From an uncultured Balneola sp. (GTDB lineage: Bacteria; Bacteroidota; Rhodothermia; Balneolales; Balneolaceae), in contig CAJXQC010000008.1 in assembly GCA_913058495.1 (NCBI GenBank), positions 1 to 64,000 on the forward strand: a DNA stretch of 64,000 nt, given 5' to 3'. How positions within the stretch are numbered: position 1 is the stretch's first letter; each line of letters opens with the position of its first letter. The translations under genes and the position numbers were made by a program. Positions 35,289 to 44,732 of the stretch are shown in pieces. The notes beneath the pieces are model-generated. The model saw only the letters and a list, made by a program, of their open reading frames with translations, did not search any database and was not told the DNA's origin.

Positions 35289-38200
35289 ATGCGTGTACTC
35301 GCTACTTCTCTCAAGAAGATTACGGCAATTTCTTTTGTTCTTACTCTTCTGATCTCATCTTTTGTACTTGCGCAGGATGTAAATTTCCGCGTAATGACCT
35401 ATAACGGACTTAAACTTGACGGAACAGATACAGATCGTCAAAGTGCATTCCAAACCGTACTTCAGGCGTCAAACCCCGATGTTCTTCTTATGCAGGAAAT
35501 AGTGGATGCGGCAGGAGCAGACCTCATACTTACGGCGCTTAATGCCGGAGGGAATCAGTATTCAAGAGCTACTTTTATAAACGGTACTGATACTGATAAT
35601 ATGCTGTTCTATCGAACTTCGATTGGAACGCTGACTTCTCAAAATGAAATTCCTACGGCATTGAGGGAGTTTTCAGAATATGTAATGCAGATCGGAGATA
35701 ATGAGATCCGTTTTTACAGCGCTCATTTAAAAGCAAGTTCAGGCTCAACCAATGAGCAAAAACGATTGGACGAAGTAACGGTATTGAGAAATCATTTGAA
35801 TAATTTACCGGCTGGAACTGAATTTGTTGTGGTAGGTGATTTCAATATGTACGACAGTAATGAACCCGCTTATCAAAAGTTCATTGCCAACGAAGCAGAT
35901 AATGATGGTAGAGCCGAAGATCCACTGGCTTCTTCAGGAGGAGTTGGTGATTGGCATGTTAATGCTGCTTTTGCAAGTGTACACACTCAAAGCCCGAGAA
36001 CCACGCAGTTTGGTGGTGGTGCTCACGGAGGGTTAGATGATCGTTTTGATTTTATTCTTACTTCTTTTGGGATTAACGATAACTCGAAAGTCGATATGGT
36101 TCCGGGAACATATACTGCTTTTGGTAACGATGGAAATCACTTTGATACTTCTTTACTGGACGGTCCAAACTCAGCGGTTAGTGCAACAGTAGCTCAGGCA
36201 ATACACGATGCTTCTGATCACCTTCCTGTTTATGCTGATTTTGTAAGTCTAAGTAACGGTGGCGGAAGTAATCTTCCTCCGGTTGCAGAAGCGAATGGCC
36301 CGTACAACGGAAATACAACTTCACCAATTTCATTCAGTAGTGCCGGCTCAAGCGACAGTGACGGAATAATATCTACTTATGCTTGGGATTTTGGAGACGG
36401 AAATACAAGCACATCAGCTAATCCAAGTTATACATATTCGTTGGACGGATCTTACACTGCAAGTCTTACGGTAACCGATAATAACGGAGCAACAAACACT
36501 GATTTTGCTAATGTAACGGTTTCTACAGGAAGCGGCTCAGGAGCAGGAGTTGTATTCAGTGAAGTATTTTACGATACACCTGGAACAGATTCAGATGAGG
36601 AATGGGTGGAATTATATAACGGAACCGGATCAGCGGTTGATCTTTCGGGATGGACGATTACTGATAACAACGGAACGGGATCTTCTATTACTATTCCCGG
36701 GGGAGCCACAATTCAATCCGGAACTTATCTGACGGTAGCAACTAACTCCTTAGGGTTTAATGCTATTTACGGTTATGATGCCGATGTATACGGATCGCTG
36801 CCGGCGTTGAATAATACAGGAGATGCCTTAATCCTTGCTGATAACACTTCTTCAGTGGTAGACGCGGTTGCATGGGAAGGCGGAGCATCCTCAGGAGTGC
36901 CAGCCGGTTGGGGAAGTTCGTCTGCACCCTCAGCATCTACAGGAAGCTCAATTGTAAGAACGAGTGTAACTAGTGATACTGATTCTTTTTCTGACTGGAG
37001 CTCTGCTTCAGGAAATGGAAATCCGCAAACTCAACCTGATAACACACCGCCAATGGCAGTGGCAAACGGTCCTTATTCAGGCGATACAGGAGCTAATATC
37101 TCATTCAGCAGTGCGGGATCGAGTGACAGCGACGGAACAATTGTTTCATACACGTGGAATTTTGGTGATGGAAATACAAGTACATCAGCAAACCCAACTC
37201 ACTCATATGCTCAGGCAGGTTCGTACACTGCGCAGTTAACAGTTACCGATGATGGCAGTGCTACCGATGTTGCAACAGCCGGCGTAACGGTAACAGATGT
37301 AGCAGGAACAGGTGTGCTGTTCAGTGAAATATTCTACGATACTCCGGGGACAGATTCGGATGAAGAATGGGTGGAGATCTATAACTCGACCGGAAGCTCA
37401 CTCAGTTTAGATAACTGGACTGTAACGGACAATAACGGAACAGGAAGCGTTTATACTTTTCCTGCAAATACAACGATTGAATCCGGGACATATCTGACTG
37501 TTGCAACAAACAGTGTAGGGTTCAATAGTCTGTATTCTTATGATGCAGATCTTTATGGCTCGGTTCCTTCGCTAAATAATACAGGTGATGCACTGCTGTT
37601 AAAGAATAGTGCCGGACAATTAATTGATGCAGTAGCCTGGGAAGGTGGCGCTTCTGCGGGATTACCAAGTGGATGGGGAAGTGCTTCAGATCCATCGGCA
37701 CCAACCGGGAGCACAATTCTCAGAACAAACTCAGGAACAGATACAGATTCGTTTTCTGATTGGAGTATCGCAGGTTCAAACGGAAATCCGGAGACACAAA
37801 CACCTCCGAATTCAGCGCCAATTGCCAGTGCAAACGGGACATATTCCGGAACAGTGGGAACTGCTGTTTCATTTAGCAGTGCCGGATCAAGCGACAGCGA
37901 CGGAACCATAGCCGGTTATTTGTGGGATTTCGGAGATGGAAACACCAGCACATCAGCAAATCCAAGTCACACATACCAGACGGACGGAACATTTACGGTT
38001 TCGCTTACGGTTACGGATGATGATGGAGCCACTGGTGTCGATGCAACATCAGCAGATATAGCTCCTGTTTCAACAGGCGGAATTGTTATAAGCGAAGTGT
38101 TTTATGACACACCGGGAACAGATTCCAAAGAAGAGTGGATAGAACTTTTCAATGCCGGAGGTACTACCATCGACATTAGTGGCTGGACCATAACGGACAA

Positions 38201-38894
38201 CAACGGAACAGGCTCAAGCTATTCATATCCGAATAATGCGAGCCTAGCGCCCGGTACGTTCTATACAGTAGCATCTGATCGAAAAGGATTCAGAAAACTG
38301 TATAGCAAAAACGCGGATAAATTTGCGTCCATTCCGGCGCTCAATAATGGCGGAGATGCATTGGTCTTAAAAGATGGATCAGGAACAACCATTGATGCAG
38401 TAGCCTGGGAAGGTGGAGCATCATCGGGAATCCCAACTGGGTGGGGAAGCACAACTAGCCCTAGTTCAGGAACAGGCTCATCCATAGTTCGTGCAGATAT
38501 ATTTGTTGATACAGATTCTTTCTCTGATTGGACAACGGCTTCCGGAAACGGAAACCCTAACACTCAAAGTGACGGCGCTGTTTCAAGCAAAGCATTGCCT
38601 GAAGGGGAAGAACTTTTCACAGAAGAACTTCCGACAGAGGTTACGCTTGGTAATTATCCAAATCCATTCAACCCGACTACAAACATTCACTTCACATTGA
38701 CGGAATCAAACAATGTAAGACTGACGGTTTATAATATGATCGGGCAGGAAGTAGCGGTACTGGTAAATGGGTTCAAGAAAGCTGGAAAACATGATGTAAC
38801 TTTCGATGCTACAAATCTTTCTACCGGAGTTTATATCTATAGATTGGTTTCAGGCGGGCAGGTAAAAGTTCAGAAGATGTTACTTACAAAATAG
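35289..38894 (+). CDS. Secreted nuclease/phosphatase with three PKD-LTD repeats and a C-terminal sorting domain
   Basis: 1201 residues with a signal peptide (cut after residue ~29, VLAQ). The order is an endonuclease/exonuclease/phosphatase domain (about 30-320; 'TYNGLKLDG', 'VGDFNMYD', 'DASDHLPVYADF'), then three copies of a PKD domain ('WDFGDGNTSTSANP') followed by a lamin-tail domain ('YDTPGTDSDEEWVE'), starting near residues 327, 584 and 840. The last ~85 residues, 'LGNYPNPFNPTTNIHFTLTE...GVYIYRL', form a type IX secretion C-terminal domain. It is likely a cell-surface or released DNase/phosphatase. The ribosome site GGAGG precedes the ATG. Confidence 0.92.
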   Translation: MRVLATSLKKITAISFVLTLLISSFVLAQDVNFRVMTYNGLKLDGTDTDRQSAFQTVLQASNPDVLLMQEIVDAAGADLILTALNAGGNQYSRATFINGTDTDNMLFYRTSIGTLTSQNEIPTALREFSEYVMQIGDNEIRFYSAHLKASSGSTNEQKRLDEVTVLRNHLNNLPAGTEFVVVGDFNMYDSNEPAYQKFIANEADNDGRAEDPLASSGGVGDWHVNAAFASVHTQSPRTTQFGGGAHGGLDDRFDFILTSFGINDNSKVDMVPGTYTAFGNDGNHFDTSLLDGPNSAVSATVAQAIHDASDHLPVYADFVSLSNGGGSNLPPVAEANGPYNGNTTSPISFSSAGSSDSDGIISTYAWDFGDGNTSTSANPSYTYSLDGSYTASLTVTDNNGATNTDFANVTVSTGSGSGAGVVFSEVFYDTPGTDSDEEWVELYNGTGSAVDLSGWTITDNNGTGSSITIPGGATIQSGTYLTVATNSLGFNAIYGYDADVYGSLPALNNTGDALILADNTSSVVDAVAWEGGASSGVPAGWGSSSAPSASTGSSIVRTSVTSDTDSFSDWSSASGNGNPQTQPDNTPPMAVANGPYSGDTGANISFSSAGSSDSDGTIVSYTWNFGDGNTSTSANPTHSYAQAGSYTAQLTVTDDGSATDVATAGVTVTDVAGTGVLFSEIFYDTPGTDSDEEWVEIYNSTGSSLSLDNWTVTDNNGTGSVYTFPANTTIESGTYLTVATNSVGFNSLYSYDADLYGSVPSLNNTGDALLLKNSAGQLIDAVAWEGGASAGLPSGWGSASDPSAPTGSTILRTNSGTDTDSFSDWSIAGSNGNPETQTPPNSAPIASANGTYSGTVGTAVSFSSAGSSDSDGTIAGYLWDFGDGNTSTSANPSHTYQTDGTFTVSLTVTDDDGATGVDATSADIAPVSTGGIVISEVFYDTPGTDSKEEWIELFNAGGTTIDISGWTITDNNGTGSSYSYPNNASLAPGTFYTVASDRKGFRKLYSKNADKFASIPALNNGGDALVLKDGSGTTIDAVAWEGGASSGIPTGWGSTTSPSSGTGSSIVRADIFVDTDSFSDWTTASGNGNPNTQSDGAVSSKALPEGEELFTEELPTEVTLGNYPNPFNPTTNIHFTLTESNNVRLTVYNMIGQEVAVLVNGFKKAGKHDVTFDATNLSTGVYIYRLVSGGQVKVQKMLLTK
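36271..38570 (+). repeat. Three tandem ~770-base PKD-LTD coding repeats
   Basis: Units start at about 36271, 37042 and 37810, nearly constant in length. They are close enough at the DNA level to recognise by eye, e.g. GGAAATACAAG(C/T)ACATCAGC in each PKD. Recent duplication within one gene is implied, and such repeats can expand or contract by recombination. Confidence 0.75.
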
Positions 38895-38926
38895 GCTTAT
38901 TACCCCTATTGTTGTTAGCAATCACG

Positions 38927-38952
38927 AAAGAGCCGGGGAACCGGCTCTTTTT
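38927..38952 (+). terminator. Strong hairpin terminator after the nuclease gene
   Basis: AAAGAGCCGG (38927-38936), loop GGAA, CCGGCTCTTT (38941-38950) followed by TTATTT. A 10-base-pair stem with a GC-rich core and a T-run on the plus strand. It lies between the nuclease and the convergent minus-strand gene. Confidence 0.85.
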
Positions 38953-38954
38953 AT

Positions 38955-40787
38955 TTACCAATCTATTCCAATTCTGTCTTTGATATTATTTTTCAAAGAA
39001 TCTTCGAGTTCTTTCTTTTTCTTCTCTAATTCTTTTTTCTTCTCTTCAACTTTTTTGATCTCTTCATTTACCCGGTTTTCGAGTTTTTCGTATTCTTTTC
39101 GAATCTCTGCTTCTTTTTCATTTTTAAAAGCCAGAAGTTGCTCTTTTCGGTTACCTATCTCACTTCTTACTCTGGATTCTATTTTTTGGCGGGCACGATC
39201 AACTTCTTTACTTACAGTGCTTTTAAGCGCATTCACAAATAGATCGTCTACATTAGAACGAACTTTAACTTTTAGTGGTCCGTCAAGGTTATCCACTAAA
39301 GCAGTAACGTTTATTTGATCGGTACTGGAAACAGCGTCCCGAATCAGTTGTTGAATTCTGTCTTTGGATGGGTTCTGTCCGAAATCAAAAGCAATTCCCT
39401 TTGCCTTGTACCCAATTTCACTATCAAACCTTTTGTCAATGATGCTTACTGAAGCAGATACTTCGCCTGTTCCTGTTTTTAAGGGGTAAGGAAGTAGTTC
39501 AGATGGGGAAATTTTTGAACCTTTTAACCCAAACCCATCATAAGTAAAGCTGATGGTTTCACGAGGCTCTTCGCCTAAATAATTGAACTCTCCGGTAAGG
39601 GTCATAGATCGGTTTGAATCGTCTTTTCCTCCAAGATCAAACCTGATAGGCTCTTTTGTTTTCTTTTGATCACTGCTGATGTTTGTGATCTGTCCGGCAA
39701 GCTGAATAGCCGTCTTTGTTTCTCCGGAAAGATCTATGTTCTGTATCCAGAGTTTTGGCCAATCATATTTGTCGCTGAATTTATAGTCTTTTCCTTCATA
39801 GCGTTCAATTTTGTCTTTATCCTCACCAACCAAACGGCTTCCATATTTTCGGGCTATTGCTACGTATTCCAAATACCCGGAATAATCAGCAAGCAGATTT
39901 TCACCGAAAAGTGACTGAGCAATATTCCCGGGATCAATGGTAGGGAGTTTGGCCATATTCATAGCACGCTGGAAATCAGCTTGGATCCAATTATCAATTC
40001 TACCAACACTGAACTTCGAATCTCCGAAATCTTCCTGAAAATCATTTTTTAAATTCACTGCTCGTGTTTTCAGGGAGTCTACTTGCTTTGCCAGTTTTTG
40101 AACATTTTTGATGGCTTCTATCGCTTTCTTAGGGTCTTTTATTTCCTTGATATCAATAGCATTGATCGTCTTTTCGATATCAGCTATTTCTTTGTTGATC
40201 CTTGTATTTGCAAAGGTGCTATCCCACTTTTGATAATTTTTTGAAAGCCCGTTTCTCAGCGAATCAATTTTGTCAGGAGCTTGCAGATTCAATTTCGACA
40301 TCAAACTGTCTACATTAATATTTGTTTTAATGTTGGTGAACTCCATATTGGCATTTCGGGAAATTTCTGAGGTCACATCCCCAATAACCTGGGCAACAAA
40401 ACTTGGTTCAGCATTTTTCTCTTCTTCCGGAATTTCAAAATAGCCGTCAGTTTCTCTTTCGGTATCCATTTTAAAATCTTTAAAAATAATATCCTCAACA
40501 ATTACTCTTTCCCACCAGGTTGGCCAGAAAAGAAAATCCAACTCCATCTCTCCTGTTTCAAAGCTGTTACTCATGGTATTCTCGGGATTTGCAACCTGAA
40601 GTCTGTCCCAACGAATTTTAAGGTCGATCAAATCAATATCGAAACCTTCAATTTCAACTAATGCACCATTAGCCACACTGGCCTGATATTCAATTTCAGA
40701 TTCAACAAAAGGATCGATACTTATCCAGCTTATTAAAAATCCTAATGCTGTAACAATTGCCAGAAAAATTAGTCCTTTAACTCTCAT
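38955..40787 (-). CDS. TIGR03545-family protein, unknown function
   Basis: 610 residues. A single N-terminal membrane helix (GLIFLAIVTALGFLISWI) leads to an AsmA-like periplasmic beta region ('GALVEIEGFDIDLIDLKIRWDRLQVANPEN', core IEGFDIDL), then a helical part around 180-260 and a beta-rich middle. It ends in a strongly charged coiled coil ('EKKKELEKKKKELEDSLKN'). This fits the uncharacterised TIGR03545 family, which is found beside TIGR03546 as here. The AsmA-like look suggests an envelope or lipid-transport-related role, which is inference. Confidence 0.75.
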   Translation of the reverse strand: MRVKGLIFLAIVTALGFLISWISIDPFVESEIEYQASVANGALVEIEGFDIDLIDLKIRWDRLQVANPENTMSNSFETGEMELDFLFWPTWWERVIVEDIIFKDFKMDTERETDGYFEIPEEEKNAEPSFVAQVIGDVTSEISRNANMEFTNIKTNINVDSLMSKLNLQAPDKIDSLRNGLSKNYQKWDSTFANTRINKEIADIEKTINAIDIKEIKDPKKAIEAIKNVQKLAKQVDSLKTRAVNLKNDFQEDFGDSKFSVGRIDNWIQADFQRAMNMAKLPTIDPGNIAQSLFGENLLADYSGYLEYVAIARKYGSRLVGEDKDKIERYEGKDYKFSDKYDWPKLWIQNIDLSGETKTAIQLAGQITNISSDQKKTKEPIRFDLGGKDDSNRSMTLTGEFNYLGEEPRETISFTYDGFGLKGSKISPSELLPYPLKTGTGEVSASVSIIDKRFDSEIGYKAKGIAFDFGQNPSKDRIQQLIRDAVSSTDQINVTALVDNLDGPLKVKVRSNVDDLFVNALKSTVSKEVDRARQKIESRVRSEIGNRKEQLLAFKNEKEAEIRKEYEKLENRVNEEIKKVEEKKKELEKKKKELEDSLKNNIKDRIGIDW

Positions 40788-40789
40788 AA

Positions 40790-41314
40790 TTATCCCCTTA
40801 CCCTAACTACAGTTTGATAAACCGAATACAATTTAGTCCCTTTCAAAGCTTTTGCGAACTTGGTTTTCATAACTTTCTCATGAATATGTTTTCTGTATTG
40901 AACGACGCCAATTTTTGTGAGTGGAAACATCGGAATACACAAAATTACGGCACTGATAAAGCTTCCGATCACAACTGTATTATAAAACTTGGTAATTGCC
41001 CAGAGTTCGTTGTTATACATTGAAGTCCAGGTTTCCTGCCAATTTTCATTTTCAAGTATCCAGATTCCGAAGCTGTGAAACAGAGGATCAGCCAAGTAGG
41101 CGATACCGCTAAAGATCAGAAAAGCCAGAATTACCATACCGAGATTTACTTTCAGAGCAATAACTAAAATAAGTATCAGCAAATTATGGATTGATGCAAC
41201 AGGTGTCATTCCTATGATCATCCCCAAAACAAAACCACCCGCCAGTTGATTAGGTGAAGCTTCTGAAGACAGAGCTTTAAGTAGTTTTGCAATATATTTT
41301 AGTAGCAGGAACAT
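40790..41314 (-). CDS. TIGR03546/DUF2062-like membrane protein
   Basis: 174 residues with four hydrophobic segments: 'GGFVLGMIIGMTPVASIHNLLILIL' (glycine-rich first part), 'GMVILAFLIFSGIAYLADPLFHSFG' and 'VVIGSFISAVILCIPMFPL', here named by their cores. It belongs with the TIGR03546 family that pairs with TIGR03545; the next gene starts 2 bases after it, on the same strand. A membrane partner of the AsmA-like protein is a reasonable reading of the pairing. Confidence 0.75.
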   Translation of the reverse strand: MFLLLKYIAKLLKALSSEASPNQLAGGFVLGMIIGMTPVASIHNLLILILVIALKVNLGMVILAFLIFSGIAYLADPLFHSFGIWILENENWQETWTSMYNNELWAITKFYNTVVIGSFISAVILCIPMFPLTKIGVVQYRKHIHEKVMKTKFAKALKGTKLYSVYQTVVRVRG

Positions 41315-41425
41315 ATTATACTAATGATTTCTAATTTTATTCGTTCCAATATAATCGAATTTGAGTAGTTAGATAAATGAATTCATGTTAAATTAGATAT
41401 GATTTTTCTTTAAACAACCGATTTT

Positions 41426-42799
41426 ATGAAATACTATCATATACTGCCTTTACTGCTGATCACTTTTTTTGGATGCAAAACCAACTCCACAGAACCAGAG
41501 CAAGAAATTATAGATCCGCCCCTTGAACCGACTTTTGCCTGTGTTGATGGATTAGCAGATGGGAAATATCCTTGCGAAAATATAGATCTTTTATCGGTAG
41601 TTACTCCTCAGGAACTTGAAGGGCTGAACAGAGCTGATACTCCAAATGTAAGGTTAAACGATATTTGGGGATGGACAGATTCTCAAACCGGGAAAAATTA
41701 TGCGTTAGTTGGCTTAACAAATGCGATTTCTTTTGTAGACATTACAGATCCTACAGAGCCTATTGTAGTAGGCAGATTGTTTGAAAGTAATATTTCAGCT
41801 AAGTATAAAACACTGACAGATCCCAATTATGAAGCTTGTAAAGTTGGTATTGGTGATACAGAATATTCAAAGTCATTGACTGAAGGCTCAAGCTGGCGGG
41901 ATCATAAAGTGTTCAAAGATCATCTGTTTATAGGAAGTGATGCTCAATCTCACGGGATACAGGTATTTGATCTCAGTAAACTGAGATCGTATAACGGTAC
42001 TTTTATGGAGTTTAATGAAGATGCTCTGTACTCTGGTTTGGCGAACTCTCATAACGTTGTGATAAATGAAGAAACAGGTTTTGCATATGCAGTAGGAGCA
42101 ACGAATGCAGATACTTGCGCATCAGGCGGATTACATATTCTGGATATAAACGATCCGAAGAACCCCGAATTTGCAGGTTGTTATGAAGATCAGGAACCAC
42201 CGCGCAGAAGAAGTAACTCAGCTTATATTCATGATGCTCAATGTGTTATTTATGATGGACCTGATTCTGATTATTCAGGAAGAGAGATTTGTTTCAGTGC
42301 TGCCGAAAGATCTCTTGTAATTGCTGACGTAACAGATAAGGATTCCTTGCAGACAATTTCTTTCGCCACTCAGCCCAATATGTATTATGCGCATCAGGGA
42401 TGGGTTATGGAAGATCAAAGATACTTTTTTATGAATGATGAGCTCGATGAAACGAATTTAGGGCGCAATACAAAAACCTACATTTTTGATATATCTGATT
42501 TAGATAATCCTCAATTCGTAGACTTCTACACGCACAACACTTTTTCGATCGATCATAATTTATATTTGAAAGGAGATCATATTTTCGCAACTAATTATAA
42601 TGCGGGCTTAAGAATTCTTACAATAAATGACGCTTCTTCAGCAGATCTTTCATTATCTGCTTTTTTCGATACTCAACCGAATACCGATGAAAACTCATTT
42701 AATAGTGCATGGAGTAGTTATCCTTATTTTGATAATGGCATAGTTATAGTGAGTGATATTTCAGACGGTTTATTTATCCTAAAGCCGGACTTAGACTAA
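41426..42799 (+). CDS. Choice-of-anchor B/LVIVD-repeat lipoprotein
   Basis: 457 residues, lipoprotein signal (MKYYHILPLLLITFFGCKT, lipid-modified cysteine at 17). The mature protein repeats the LVIVD-type pattern 'YALVGLTNAISFVDITDPTEP', 'HGIQVFDLSKLRSYN', 'GLHILDINDPKNPEFAG', 'KTYIFDISDLDNPQFVD', each a beta-propeller blade. This matches the choice-of-anchor B family of surface proteins, whose role is unknown. No neighbours share its orientation closely, so it is probably transcribed alone. Confidence 0.82.
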   Translation: MKYYHILPLLLITFFGCKTNSTEPEQEIIDPPLEPTFACVDGLADGKYPCENIDLLSVVTPQELEGLNRADTPNVRLNDIWGWTDSQTGKNYALVGLTNAISFVDITDPTEPIVVGRLFESNISAKYKTLTDPNYEACKVGIGDTEYSKSLTEGSSWRDHKVFKDHLFIGSDAQSHGIQVFDLSKLRSYNGTFMEFNEDALYSGLANSHNVVINEETGFAYAVGATNADTCASGGLHILDINDPKNPEFAGCYEDQEPPRRRSNSAYIHDAQCVIYDGPDSDYSGREICFSAAERSLVIADVTDKDSLQTISFATQPNMYYAHQGWVMEDQRYFFMNDELDETNLGRNTKTYIFDISDLDNPQFVDFYTHNTFSIDHNLYLKGDHIFATNYNAGLRILTINDASSADLSLSAFFDTQPNTDENSFNSAWSSYPYFDNGIVIVSDISDGLFILKPDLD

Positions 42800-42976
42800 T
42801 TTTTAATGAACATTCACATAAATACAGGGAAGCCTTAACTTTAAGGTATTATAATGATTGAAAGGGGTTCAATTCTTTGAGTTAGGCACTATTTTCCGTA
42901 CCTTTTTTCCGTTTTTTACATTAAGAAATGCGTTCAAAAAAGATTGAACTAACTTTATCGCTACTTAAACATTTTT

Positions 42977-44203
42977 ATGGATTTATTTGACAAGCTTGAG
43001 GGCAGACCTAGTCCTTTAGGACCATTTACATCAGAAGGCTACGGATATTATACATTCCCGAAATTAGAAGGTCCTCTTGGGCCCGAAATGCAGTTCCATG
43101 GTAAAGATATGATCGTTTGGAGTATAAACGATTATTTGGGAGTCGGGAGCAACCCAGAGATTAAGAAGATTGATGCTGAAGCAACTGCTAAGTATTCCCT
43201 GAGTTCACCAATGGGTGCTCGTTTAATGACGGGAAACTCTACCGAACACGAATTACTGGAGCAGGAACTTGCTGATTTTTCTCATAAACCTGCCGCACAG
43301 CTGTTAAATTTTGGCTACCAGGGAATTATGAGTGTTATTCACGCACTTACAGATCGTAATGACTTTCTGATCTATGATGAGTTAAGCCATGCTTGTATTG
43401 TTGATGGAAAGCAACTTTCCATGGCAGACAAATCAGTTTTTAAGCACAACGATATCGAGAGCTTTAAGAAGCAACTGTTCAGAGCGGCGTCAAAGAAGAA
43501 GGATAACTCCTCAATTCTTGTTGTAACTGAAGGTGTTTTCGGAATGACCGGAGATCTCGGAATTCTGAATGAGATCATAGAGCTCAAAAAAGAAGTTCCT
43601 TTCAGGTTACTTGTGGATGACGCTCACGGATTTGGAACACTTGGTAATGATGGTTCCGGAACAGGAACACAACTTGGGTGTCAGGATGGAATAGATATCT
43701 ATTTCGGTACTTTTGCGAAAGCAGTTGCATTAATCGGAGCTTTCGTGTCTTCCGAGCCTAGAGTGATTGAGTTTTTGAAAGCAAATGTAAGAAGTCAGGT
43801 TTTTGCAAAATCACTTCCAATGCCTATTGTAGTTACTGCCAGAGAGCGTTTAAAAATGATTCGTCAAAACCCTCAGTGGAGAGAAAAACTGTGGGAAAAT
43901 ACAATTAAGCTACGTGAAGGCCTTCAAAAAATCGGTTATACAGTGTTGCCTTCAGAAAGCCCTGTAACACCGGTTCTTACTCAGGGAAGCACTGATCTTT
44001 GCCAAGACATAATGCGCAAGCTCAGAGAGGAACACGGAGTGTTTGTGAGTGGAGTAGCTTACCCGGTGGTGCCAAGAGGAACTGTATTGATACGATTGAT
44101 TCCAACAGCGGCTCATAATGATGAACATATTGAAAGAACGTTAGAAGCTTTCGAAGCAATTAAGGACTATGTTTTCGCAGCTTCTGCTGAAATAGCAAGC
44201 TAA
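42977..44203 (+). CDS. Serine palmitoyltransferase-like alpha-oxoamine synthase
   Basis: 408 residues of the PLP-dependent fold-type I alpha-oxoamine synthases. The PLP lysine is Lys248 in 'GTFAKAVALIGAF', with the His217 region 'LLVDDAHGFGTLG', 'VVTEGVFGMTGDLG' and 'HACIVDGKQLS'. The N-terminus ('GYGYYTFPKLEGPLGPEMQFHGKD', core G-Y-Y-F) matches serine palmitoyltransferases of Bacteroidota, which start sphingolipid synthesis from serine and an acyl-CoA. 2-amino-3-ketobutyrate ligase and AONS are close relatives, so the acyl acceptor is not proven. It ends at a clear terminator. Confidence 0.8.
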   Translation: MDLFDKLEGRPSPLGPFTSEGYGYYTFPKLEGPLGPEMQFHGKDMIVWSINDYLGVGSNPEIKKIDAEATAKYSLSSPMGARLMTGNSTEHELLEQELADFSHKPAAQLLNFGYQGIMSVIHALTDRNDFLIYDELSHACIVDGKQLSMADKSVFKHNDIESFKKQLFRAASKKKDNSSILVVTEGVFGMTGDLGILNEIIELKKEVPFRLLVDDAHGFGTLGNDGSGTGTQLGCQDGIDIYFGTFAKAVALIGAFVSSEPRVIEFLKANVRSQVFAKSLPMPIVVTARERLKMIRQNPQWREKLWENTIKLREGLQKIGYTVLPSESPVTPVLTQGSTDLCQDIMRKLREEHGVFVSGVAYPVVPRGTVLIRLIPTAAHNDEHIERTLEAFEAIKDYVFAASAEIAS

Positions 44204-44210
44204 AATATTC

Positions 44211-44250
44211 TAAAGTACACCAATAAGTATTTGGTGTACTTTAATTTTTT
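44211..44250 (+). terminator. Terminator after the SPT-like gene
   Basis: TAAAGTACACCAA (44211-44223), loop TAAGTAT, TTGGTGTACTTTA (44231-44243) and then ATTTTTT. A perfect 13-base-pair stem with a T-run, directly after the stop codon. Confidence 0.9.
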
Positions 44251-44324
44251 AGACAGGTTTTCTAATTTATCAAGAATTCAATATTTGAATATCTTTCAAT
44301 TTTTATTGAGTAAATAATATTCCA

Positions 44325-44732
44325 GTGATACAACGTTCTCAAACAATATTTTTAGCCTTATCAATAATTTCAAGTTTCTTAGTATACTTCACTCCTGTTT
44401 ATGATAAAGCTATGCAAGATCCACAAATGTGGATTGGCTATGGACTGGCTTCGGGATTAGCTTTGGCGATGATTCTATCAATATTTTCTATATTTAAATA
44501 TTCAGATAGAAAAAGTCAGATCAAATGGGTAAAAATCGCAATGCTGTTTCAGCTCGCAGGGATCGGTTTTGCTGTAGGAGTGCTTTTTTCTTTAGGAGGA
44601 ATTGGCACCTATTTATGGGATGAAGCTATTGGAGCTGGTTTAGCAGTGCTTGGTTTACTCTTTCAGGGTCTAGCTAACCGTTCTATTAAAAAAGATCTCG
44701 AACTAGTCAGATCCATTGACCGCATAAGATGA
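44325..44732 (+). CDS. DUF4293 family membrane protein
   Basis: 135 residues from a GTG codon at 44325. Four hydrophobic segments and the opening 'MIQRSQTIFLALSIISSFLVYF' (read in full, core MIQR-Q) are the hallmark of DUF4293, a family confined to Bacteroidota-related bacteria with no known function. The stop overlaps the next gene's start by 4 bases, so it is coupled to the EamA transporter. Confidence 0.75.
   Translation: MIQRSQTIFLALSIISSFLVYFTPVYDKAMQDPQMWIGYGLASGLALAMILSIFSIFKYSDRKSQIKWVKIAMLFQLAGIGFAVGVLFSLGGIGTYLWDEAIGAGLAVLGLLFQGLANRSIKKDLELVRSIDRIR

Noticed and set aside
36271-38570. Regular repeats that could suggest a CRISPR or satellite
   Set aside because: They are ~770 bases long, in one reading frame, and code for PKD-LTD domains.
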